From: Nocardiopsis dassonvillei_B
GTDB lineage: Bacteria; Actinomycetota; Actinomycetes; Streptosporangiales; Streptosporangiaceae
Assembly (NCBI RefSeq): GCF_964273065.1
Contig: NZ_OZ186815.1
Location: 5,704,001-5,768,000, forward strand
Direction: 5' to 3'
Length of the DNA stretch: 64,000 nucleotides
The notes below the pieces were generated by a model. That model saw only the letters and a program-made list of their open reading frames with translations, searched no databases and was not told the origin of the DNA. The stretch's first letter is position 1; the number at the start of each line of letters is the position of its first letter. Of the stretch, positions 40,793 to 49,000 are shown piece by piece. The position numbers and the translations under genes were made by a program.

Positions 40793-42886
40793 TCAGCGGC
40801 CGGCCTTGGCGGCGCTGGTGCGGACAGCGGCGACGACGGCCTCGGCGGTGATGCCGAACTTCTCGTACAGGGTCTGGTAGGGCGCGGAGGCCCCGAAGTG
40901 CTCCAGGGACACCGACTCGCCCGCGTCGCCGACGTAGGAGCGCCAGCCCATGGCGATCCCGGCCTCGACGGACACGCGGGTGCGCACCGACGACGGCAGG
41001 ACCTCCTCGCGGTACTCGTCGTCCTGGGCCTCGAACCACTCCACGCACGGCATGGACACCACGCGGGTGGGCGTTCCGTCCGCCTCCAGCTCGGTGCGGG
41101 CGGCCAGGGCCAGCTGCACCTCGCTGCCGGTGGCGATGATGATCGCCGCGGGGGTGCCGCCGGTCGCCTCGGCGAGGATGTAGCCGCCCCTGGCGGCGCC
41201 CTCGGCCGGGGCGTACTCGGAGCGGTCCAGCACCGGGACGTTCTGGCGGGTCAGCGCCAGGGCGGCCGGGCCTTCGGAGGACTCCAGGACGCGGCGCCAG
41301 ACCACGGCGGTCTCGTTGGCGTCGGCCGGGCGGATCACGTCCAGCCCCGGGATGGCGCGCAGCGACCACAGGTGCTCGACCGGCTGGTGGGTGGGGCCGT
41401 CCTCGCCCAGGCCGATGGAGTCGTGCGTCCACACGTAGGTGACCGGCAGCTTCATGATCGCGGCCAGGCGCACCGACGGGCGCATGTAGTCGCTGAACAC
41501 CAGGAAGGTGCCGCCGTAGGGGCGGGTGGGGCCGTGCAGGGCGATGCCGTTGAGGATCGAGCCCATGCCGTGCTCGCGGACGCCGAAGTGCAGCACCCGG
41601 CCGTACGGGTTGCCCGGGAACATCGAGCTGGCCCTGTCGAAGGGCAGGAACGACGGCTCGCCCTTGGGCGTGGTGTTGTTGGACCCGGCCAGGTCGGCGG
41701 AGCCGCCCCACAGCTCGGGCAGCAGGGGCGCGACGGCGGTGAGGACCGCGCCGCTGGCGCTGCGGGTGGCCACGCCCTTCTCGCTGGGCTCCCAGGTGGG
41801 CAGCGCCTTCTCCCAGCCCTCGGGCAGCTTGCCGGACTGGAGCCGGTCGAACAGCTCGCCCCGCTCGCCGGCGCCGCGCCGCCACGCCTGGAAGTGCTCC
41901 TCCCACTCGGCGCGGGCGGTGCGGCCGCGCTCCAGCGCCGCGCGGGTGTGCTCGAGGACCGCCTCCTCGACGTGGAACGGCTCGTCGGGCAGGCCCAGGA
42001 TCGCCTTGGTGGCGCTGATCTCGTCGGCGCCGATGGCCGCGCCGTGGATGGCGCCGGTGTTCTGCTTGTTGGGCGCGGGCCAGCCGATGACGGTGCGCAG
42101 GCGGATGAACGTGGGGCGCTCGGTGTCCGCGTTGCCGCGCCGGATCGCCTCGAACAGGGCCTCGACGTCCTCGACGTACTCGCCGGTGGCGCTCCAGTCG
42201 ACCTCCTCGACGTGCCAGCCGTAGGCGCGGTAGCGCTCGGCCACGTCCTCGGAGTGGGCGACGCGGGTGTCGTCCTCGATGGAGATCCGGTTGTCGTCCC
42301 AGATGAGGGTGAGGTTGCCCAGGTTCTGGGTCCCGGCCAGGGCGCTGGCCTCGTGGCTCACGCCCTCCTGCACGTCCCCGTCGGAGCAGATGGCGTAGAC
42401 GTGGTGGTCGAAGGGGCTGGTCCCGGGGCCGGCGTCGGGGTTGAACAGGCCGCGCTCGCGACGGGCCGCCATGGCCATGCCGACGGCGTTGCCGACGCCC
42501 TGTCCGAGGGGTCCGGTGGTGGTCTCCACGCCCGGGGTGTGGCTGAACTCGGGGTGACCCGGGGTGCGGCTGTCCCACTGGCGCAGCGACTTGAGGTCGT
42601 CCAGGCCCAGGCCGTACCCGGCCAGGTAGAGCTGGATGTACAGGGTCAGGCTGGAGTGGCCGGCGGAGAGCACGAAGCGGTCGCGGCCCACCCACTCGGG
42701 GGCGGCCGGGTCGTGCCGCATGACCTTCTGGAACAGCAGGTAGGCGGCGGGGGCCAGGCTCATCGCGGTGCCGGGGTGTCCGTTACCCGACTTCTCTACG
42801 GCGTCCATCGCCAGGGCGCGGACCGTGTCGACGGCGCGGCGGTCGAGGTCCGACCACTCCAGGGCCTGCGGGGTGTGGGCGTTCAC
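40793..42886 (-). CDS. tkt: Transketolase
   Basis: Tkt uses thiamine diphosphate to move two-carbon units between sugar phosphates. The 697-residue protein has the substrate/cofactor segment GNGHPGTAMSLAP (about 34-46), the ThDP motif SDGDVQEGVSHEASALAG (about 152-169) ending in IWDDN, and THDSIGLGEDGPTHQPVEHL in the second half. GTG 42886 is chosen for the family-like N-terminus, with GAAGGAG about 12 bases upstream; an ATG at 42961 would add 25 disordered residues. Confidence 0.95.
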   Translation of the reverse strand: MNAHTPQALEWSDLDRRAVDTVRALAMDAVEKSGNGHPGTAMSLAPAAYLLFQKVMRHDPAAPEWVGRDRFVLSAGHSSLTLYIQLYLAGYGLGLDDLKSLRQWDSRTPGHPEFSHTPGVETTTGPLGQGVGNAVGMAMAARRERGLFNPDAGPGTSPFDHHVYAICSDGDVQEGVSHEASALAGTQNLGNLTLIWDDNRISIEDDTRVAHSEDVAERYRAYGWHVEEVDWSATGEYVEDVEALFEAIRRGNADTERPTFIRLRTVIGWPAPNKQNTGAIHGAAIGADEISATKAILGLPDEPFHVEEAVLEHTRAALERGRTARAEWEEHFQAWRRGAGERGELFDRLQSGKLPEGWEKALPTWEPSEKGVATRSASGAVLTAVAPLLPELWGGSADLAGSNNTTPKGEPSFLPFDRASSMFPGNPYGRVLHFGVREHGMGSILNGIALHGPTRPYGGTFLVFSDYMRPSVRLAAIMKLPVTYVWTHDSIGLGEDGPTHQPVEHLWSLRAIPGLDVIRPADANETAVVWRRVLESSEGPAALALTRQNVPVLDRSEYAPAEGAARGGYILAEATGGTPAAIIIATGSEVQLALAARTELEADGTPTRVVSMPCVEWFEAQDDEYREEVLPSSVRTRVSVEAGIAMGWRSYVGDAGESVSLEHFGASAPYQTLYEKFGITAEAVVAAVRTSAAKAGR

Positions 42887-43510
42887 GGACTCTCGTTTCT
42901 CCTTCTCGGGCGCGTCCCTCGGGCTCGGGCGCGCGATCGGTGTCGCATCGGTCGTCGGCACCGCCGCCGGGCACCCCCGACGACCGCCACCGGGGCGGGA
43001 GCGTCAGGGGGAGGGCGGGGTGACCTGCGGTTGTGCGCGGCCGCCGGACCGCGGTGCCGGAGACTCCGGCGGAGATGCGCCGGGCCGTGCGGTGCCGCTG
43101 ACCGGTTCGGCCGACTTCGAGCCTATCGCCCGTACCCGGGGATGTCGTTGCCCGACACCGCACATCGGGGCCGGTGGGGCGGTCGGGGAGGGCGCGTGGC
43201 GACTGGCGGGGGGCGGGGGCGTGTGCGACCCTGCTGTCACCCGGCGCCGCCGCCGACCGCCGCGAGGTACCGGAGGACCTGGGACTTTCGCATCAGAGGG
43301 GGCTGGTCATCGGCCCCCGCGAACAAGTACTACAGTATGTCGTTGACGGGGTTTCCGCCGATCCTGACGCTTTCGTCGGTCCGCCCGACCCCGCGTGGCG
43401 AGCAGTGTCGAAGTCCCTAGACTTGTCGAGGTATCCGCGTGTCTGAAACCGAGCCGGTGCCCCCCGTGGCAACGCGAGCGAGCCGTCCGGCCGTGAGGAC
43501 GCGGTGACCC
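42887..43510. promoter_or_regulatory. Divergent control region between tkt and ctaB
   Basis: This 624-bp stretch has no supportable gene. A minus-strand TAGGCT hexamer (43120-43125) is a candidate -10 for tkt. On the plus strand TTGACG (43343-43348) with GACGCT 17 bases on, and TAGACT at 43418-43423, are candidates for ctaB; the latter would give an 80-base leader. All are by-eye hexamer matches. Confidence 0.35.
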
Positions 43511-44473
43511 ATGGCCCTCGCTGACCCCGCGCCCCGCACCACGTCCGACGCCGCCCCCGAGGCCCCCCGCAAGGCCTCCCTCGGCGGGTACGTGCGTGCC
43601 TATGTCGCGCTCTCCAAGCCCCGCGTCATCGAGCTTCTGCTCATCACGACCATCCCGGTGATGTTCGTCGCCGCCGGCGGCGTCCCCCCGCTGTGGACCG
43701 CCGTGTACACGCTGCTGTTCGGCACCATGTCGGCGGCCAGCGCCAACGCGATGAACTGCTACATCGACCGCGACATCGACCGTGAGATGCGTCGCACCCG
43801 CCAGCGGCCGGGGGCGATGGCCCTGGTGACGCCGCGGGGCGCCCTCGTCTACGGCCTGGTCCTGGCGGTCGGCTCCACCGTCGGCTTCGCCGTGCTGGTG
43901 AACCTGCTGTCGGCGCTCCTGTCGGTCTTCGCCATCGCGTTCTACATCTTCGTCTACACCCTGCTGCTCAAGCGCCGCACCGCCCAGAACGTGGTGTGGG
44001 GCGGCATCGCCGGGTGCATGCCGGTCCTCATCGGCTGGTCGGCCGTCACCAACAGCCTGGACTGGGCGCCGTTCGTGCTCTTCCTGGTGGTGTTCTTCTG
44101 GACGCCGCCGCACACGTGGACGCTGGCCATGCGCTACCGGGAGGACTACGCGCAGGCCAAGGTGCCGATGCTGCCGGTGGTCGCCGGCGACCGCCGCGTG
44201 CTGCTGGAGTGCGTCCTGTACAGCTGGGCCACCGTGATCGTGTCGCTGGTCTTCTGGCCCGTCGCCGGGACCACCTGGTTCTACGGCGCCGTGGCGCTCG
44301 TGCTCGGCCTGCTGCTGGTCGTCCAGGCCCACCGGCTGCTCCAGCGCTCCCGCGCCGGGGTGAGCGGGGCCAAGCTCAAGACGATGGGCTTCTTCCACCT
44401 CTCCAACGCCTACCTGGCGCTGCTGTTCGCGGCCGTGACGGTCGACCCGCTGATCGCGAACCTGCTGGCCTGA
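43511..44473 (+). CDS. ctaB: Protoheme IX farnesyltransferase (heme O synthase)
   Basis: CtaB adds a farnesyl group to heme B to form heme O, the precursor of heme A in cytochrome oxidase. The 320-residue protein has about nine membrane helices and the two prenyltransferase Asp-rich motifs: NAMNCYIDRDIDREMRRT (about 80-97) and YREDYAQAKVPMLP (about 213-226). The ATG start gives the usual short cytoplasmic leader ending in YVALSKPRVIELLL. In actinomycetes it normally lies beside tkt as here. Confidence 0.95.
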   Translation: MALADPAPRTTSDAAPEAPRKASLGGYVRAYVALSKPRVIELLLITTIPVMFVAAGGVPPLWTAVYTLLFGTMSAASANAMNCYIDRDIDREMRRTRQRPGAMALVTPRGALVYGLVLAVGSTVGFAVLVNLLSALLSVFAIAFYIFVYTLLLKRRTAQNVVWGGIAGCMPVLIGWSAVTNSLDWAPFVLFLVVFFWTPPHTWTLAMRYREDYAQAKVPMLPVVAGDRRVLLECVLYSWATVIVSLVFWPVAGTTWFYGAVALVLGLLLVVQAHRLLQRSRAGVSGAKLKTMGFFHLSNAYLALLFAAVTVDPLIANLLA

Positions 44474-44489
44474 CCGGCCCCCGGACACC

Positions 44490-44522
44490 GTGCGGCGGCG
44501 CCCCCCGGGGGCGCCGCCGCAC
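44490..44522. terminator. Strong convergent terminator
   Basis: A nearly perfect palindrome of 16-base arms (44490-44505 with 44507-44522) just after the ctaB stop can form a stem of about 14 bp, between ctaB and the convergent DUF1203 gene. Confidence 0.75.
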
Positions 44523-44539
44523 CGTTGCGACCGGGGCCC

Positions 44540-45076
44540 TCAGCGGAGCGGGCGGACCTCGGCGAGGAAGCAGCCGAACACCACCGCGCGCACGTGCACC
44601 AGCGCCACCCCGGGGTCGGCGAACAGCTCCGCCAGCAGCCCGTCGACCTCAGCCGCCCGCTCGGCGGGCAGGTCCACCAGCCGGCCGCCCCGGATGCGCC
44701 CCCGGGCGTCGTAGGCGCGCAGCACCCGCGGGGACCCGTGCAGCGCGACCGGATACGCGGTGCCCTCCGGCCCGCCGCACGGCTCCCCGTGCACGAAGAC
44801 CGGCCCGACCTCGTCGTAGGGGCCGGGGTCCACGCCGCGCTCGCGGGCCCAGCCCCGCAGCGGTGCGTAGGAGACGAGCATGACGCGCTCCCCGGCCCGG
44901 CTGTGCCGCAGGCAGCAGCGCAGCGGGGATCCGCCCTCCTGGTCGGTGAAGGCCTCCGGGACGCGTCCGGCGTCGTCGCCGGCGCGCAGCCGCTCCAGGA
45001 CGTGCGGGGCGATCGCCCGGGTCTCGTGTGCCGCGGTCGTCGGAACGGTCGGTGTCATCGGGTTCATCGTGCTCAT
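44540..45076 (-). CDS. DUF1203-family protein
   Basis: The 178-residue protein matches DUF1203: PLRCCLRHSRAGERVMLVSYAPL near residues 51-73, VFVHGEPC near 92-99 and a final FADPGVALVHVRAVVFGCFLAEV. The family has no established biochemical function; a calcium- or metal-independent cytoplasmic role is all that can be said. Two in-frame ATGs (45076, 45067, among others) are possible starts. It is divergent from the DUF4132 operon, 114 bp apart. Confidence 0.85.
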   Translation of the reverse strand: MSTMNPMTPTVPTTAAHETRAIAPHVLERLRAGDDAGRVPEAFTDQEGGSPLRCCLRHSRAGERVMLVSYAPLRGWARERGVDPGPYDEVGPVFVHGEPCGGPEGTAYPVALHGSPRVLRAYDARGRIRGGRLVDLPAERAAEVDGLLAELFADPGVALVHVRAVVFGCFLAEVRPLR

Positions 45077-45157
45077 GACCAGAGCATCGCCCGACCGGGA
45101 CCGCGGTACCGGCGGTCATCGGACATCTCATTCCCGCCGTGTTCCCGCCGGGCCGCA

Positions 45158-45183
45158 CTCCTGTCACAGGAGCCCGCTATAAC
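45158..45183 (+). promoter_or_regulatory. Leaderless promoter with internal palindrome before the DUF4132 operon
   Basis: TATAAC (45178-45183) lies 7 bases before ATG 45191, so transcription would start at the ATG. A perfect palindrome CTCCTG-TCA-CAGGAG (45158-45172) occupies the spacer where a repressor would block RNA polymerase. Two TTCCCGCCG copies 11 bases apart (45131-45139, 45142-45150) lie further upstream. Confidence 0.5.
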
Positions 45184-45190
45184 CTCAGAC

Positions 45191-46072
45191 ATGTCCACGA
45201 CCTCCCCACATGTCACGGAACCGATCTGGACCGAGGGTCCCGACGGCTACTCCCTGGCCATCGAGGGCGACACCCTCGCCTGCCGCAACGCCAAGGGCAA
45301 GCGGCTCAAGACGGTTCCCAGGAAGGTGCGCGAGTCCGAGCAGGCCCGGCACCTGGCCGACGTGCTGCTGTGGCTGGAGCGCCACGAGCGCGACTGCGCC
45401 GCCCGCGTCGAGTCCTGGCTGCTGGGGTCCCTCCCCGTCCCGGCCTCCGTGCTGGCCCGCGTGTGGCCCGACCCCGCCTGGCGGGTCCTGCTCACCGACC
45501 TGTACGTCGCGCCCGAGGGCGGCGGCGAGGGCGGTTTCCTGCGCGGCGTCGACGAACGGGGACGCGCCGGCGTCCTGGACCTGGACGCCGAGACCACCTG
45601 GCTGGAGGCGGACCGGGTCGTCCCCCTGCACCCCGTCCTCGTCGAGGACCTGGACGACGTGCGCGAGTTCGCCCTCGAACTGGGCATCACCCAGCGGCTG
45701 CCCCAGCTCACCCGCCAGATCCACCGACTCCCCGACAGCCTCGACGCCGACGCCACCCGGGTGGACGACTACGCGGGCGGGCGCTTCGAGGAGCTGCGCC
45801 ACGCCGCCGGCCTGGCCCAGCGCCACGGCTTCCCCGTCCGCGGCGGCTACGCCACCTGCCGCGTCGTCGAGGGAGGGCGGCCGGTGCAGGCCCGCTACTG
45901 GATCGGCTCCGACGCCCCCGACTGGGAGACCGAGACCGGCCCCCTGGTGTGGGTGGACGACGACGAACACGTCCTGAGGCTCTCCGACGTTGGCCCCGTC
46001 GCCTGGTCCGAGGGCGTGCGCATGGCCGAGCTCGTCCACGCGGGCCGCAAGAACACCGAGGAGAAGAAGTGA
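45191..46072 (+). CDS. DUF4132 domain protein
   Basis: The 293-residue protein is a DUF4132 domain: KVRESEQARHLADVL (about 45-59), DPAWRVLLTDLYVAP, GFLRGVDERGRAGVLDLD, VPLHPVLVEDL and LPQLTRQIHRLP follow in the family order. The domain is known from the E. coli MolR/YehI group, where it sits with an AAA+ ATPase and VWA and SWIM proteins, as here. The molecular role is not established. It has no Shine-Dalgarno, consistent with leaderless initiation, and overlaps the next gene by GTGA. Confidence 0.82.
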   Translation: MSTTSPHVTEPIWTEGPDGYSLAIEGDTLACRNAKGKRLKTVPRKVRESEQARHLADVLLWLERHERDCAARVESWLLGSLPVPASVLARVWPDPAWRVLLTDLYVAPEGGGEGGFLRGVDERGRAGVLDLDAETTWLEADRVVPLHPVLVEDLDDVREFALELGITQRLPQLTRQIHRLPDSLDADATRVDDYAGGRFEELRHAAGLAQRHGFPVRGGYATCRVVEGGRPVQARYWIGSDAPDWETETGPLVWVDDDEHVLRLSDVGPVAWSEGVRMAELVHAGRKNTEEKK

Positions 46073-49000
46073 CCACCCCCAGCGAAGCCCTCCTCGACGC
46101 CGGCCTGGCCCCCCTGGACGCCTCCGTCGACGGGCACACCGACACCGTGTCCGCCCGCGTCTACACCCATCCCGCCCTGGGCGGCCGCGCGGTCGTGCGA
46201 CTGCTCCCCGACGCGCTGGCCCCCGCCGAGGACTCCGCCATGGACTTCCTCGGGTTCGCCGAGGGGGAATCCTCCGAGCCCCTGGCCCTGACGCGTCCGC
46301 GCGGCCTGGGCTACCCCGAGTGGGCGCTCGTCCACGACCCCGACCGGCGCGTCCGGGCGCTGGCCCTGGTCCGCCCCATGGAGAAGGCCGCCCGGCTGGC
46401 CGCCACCCGCCCCGGCCCCGCCGCGGACGAGTTCGCGCGCATCGCCGCCGAGGTGCCCATCCCGCACCTGCCCGCCTTCTGGGAGCAGGCCGGACGGTCC
46501 TTCCTGGCCGCCGGGAACGCCCGCACCGCCGCCGTCATGTTCGGCCGGGCGCGCGAGGCCGAGCAGGTGTACAGCCTGCCCGTGGACGAGGCCACCCGGC
46601 GCGAGTCGTTCCTGGAGTTCGCGTTCGCCGGGGCCCTCACCGTCAAGGCCCTGACCGCCCACGCCGCCGAACTGTCCGGCCGCTACGCCGCCGAGCGCGC
46701 CTACACCGAGTTCCGCGAGCTGGCCGTGCGCCGCACCCTGGGCGGGCTGCCGCCGTGGACCGGCCTGCTCAAGCAGATGCGCTCCCTGGCCAGGGCCGCC
46801 GGGATCGACCAGGCCGGGCAGGAGCGGGAGCTGCTGCGCGAGCTGCTGTCCGTCCCCGCCACCTCCTCCGCCCCCGAGGGGTTCTGGAAGGCCGCCCGCG
46901 CCTCCCTGGTCGCCCTGGGCCGGGAGGACACCGAGGTGGCCCGCGCCCTGCTGGGCATGTTCGTCGACGCCAGGGGCTACGAGGACACCGGCTTCCACTC
47001 CTGGTGGCTGGAGCTGCTGTCCGACGCCGGGTCCGTCGACCTGCTCGCCGACCCCGCCCAGGCCGTGCCCGGCGGTGCGGCCGGATGGCTGAGCCGGATG
47101 ATCGGGCACACCCGCGGCTGGCACCGGGCTCTGCCCTCCGGATTCCTGGACCTGACCGTCCGCATCGCCGACCGGCTGCGCGCCGACGGGGCCCCCGTCG
47201 ACATCGCCGGCTCCCGTGCCTCCTACTCGGCGAACATCCCCGCCGACCTGCTCGACCTGTGCCTGGAACTGGGCGTCCCCGTCGTCTGCCAGGCCGGGCG
47301 CCGCCGTCTCGACCTGGAGGCCTGGGTGGACCACCCGCGCGGCGGACCCCGCCGCGACCTGCGGTTCCTGCGCTCCGACCCCGCCTGGGAACCCCTGGTC
47401 GGGGAGGCCGTCGCCTCCTACGCCGGGGGGTACGGCGGGCGCCGCCGCGCGCAGCGGGTACTGGAGGACCTGCTGCCCCACGAGTACCTGCACCCCTACG
47501 TCGAACGGCGGCTGGACGCGCTCACCGGCGCCCTGGGCGGCGGGCTCCTCCAGGTCCGCGAGGGCCTGGAGGCCCTGCGCGGCGCCGTCACGGGCGAGGT
47601 GTTCCGGACCTTCCCCGAGCACCTGGAGCGCCTGGCCGCCCTGGACGTCGCCGACCTGCTGGCCGCCACCCTCAGCGCCGGGATCATCGACGAGTTCAGC
47701 TGGCCCGCACTGGAGGAGGCCGCCCGCGACCTGGGCGCCCGCGGCGGCGGGGGGACCCGCCTGCTGGGCACCGCGAGCTGGCCGTACTACACCCTCACCT
47801 CCGAGGAGCGGGCCATCGCGGTGGGGCCGCAGGGCCGCGTGGCCGAGCACGTGCTCTCCCTGCCCCGGGGGGCGGACGACCCCGTCGCGCTCTACGTCCA
47901 GGACCGGTTCCTGGTGGGTTACTCCCTCGACCACGACTGGTACGGCTACTGGTCCGACGCCCCCGGCGAGCGGCTCTCCTTCGACTACTCGTCGGTGGTC
48001 TACGGCAGCCGGTGGCGCAACGACCTGCCCGGTGGCGCCCTGCTCACCGCCGACGGCGCCCGGATGAACGGCGAACGCGCGCTGCGCGCCGGAGACCCCG
48101 GCGGCCCCCGCGACCGGCACGTGCTCTCCGACGGGCACACCTACTGGACCGTCCGGGACGGCGGGAACGGCCTGGTCGAGGTCGACCCCGCCACGGGCGA
48201 GCGGGGCCGGGAGAGCCTGCCGGCCTTCCTGGAGGACCTGTCGCCGGGTCCGGGGGAGCAGTTGAAGGAGACACTGTCCAGCCTGGTGCCGCTGCCCGGG
48301 CCCGTCTCCGGCGGTCCGCTGGGCGACGCCGAGGGCCCCGCCGGGTTCGCGGTGCTGTTCGGCGACGACGCCCGCCGGATCGTCGCCACCGACGGCCGCG
48401 CACTCGAGATCCGGCCCACCGGGGAGTCGAGGAACCGCCTTCCCTCGCCGATCGGCCTGTTCACACCGCCCGGCGGCCGCACCCGCGCCCTGGCGGTCGA
48501 CAACGGCGTGACCCTCCTGGACGCTCAGGGCCGCCGGATGTGGAACTGCCACACCGGCGGCTCCTGCGACTGCACCGCCAAGTGGGGCACGCCCTACCTG
48601 CCGCCGACGCAGTTCTGGTACTTCATGGCCCCGCGCGACACCGAGGCCTCCGCGCGTCTGCGCACCCTGCGGGGCCCCGACCTCAAGGACCTGCTCGCCG
48701 CCGTCGCCTCCGAGCACGAGGCCGTCCGCAGAGCCCCCGTCCGGGGGCGGCGCACCGCCGGGGCCGGGAACCCCTCCGCGGGTCCGGTGACCGCGTTCAC
48801 CGTGGAGGAGAAGATGCCCCGCAGCCGGGAGGCGGCGCAGGCCGCACTCTCCGGCGGCGGTGGGACGTGCGACACCGGAGTGGCCGACGGCGTCGTGGGC
48901 CTGGCCTGCTCCGCCGTGCTGCTCCGCCGCGAGCTGGACGAGTACCTCGAGGCCGTGGGGAAGGCGGGGGAGACCGTCGACTCCGGGCCCGAGGCCGAGG

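Noticed and set aside
43174..43446. Possible small gene in the tkt-ctaB gap
   Set aside because: Poor composition, no RBS, and it overlaps the candidate ctaB promoters.
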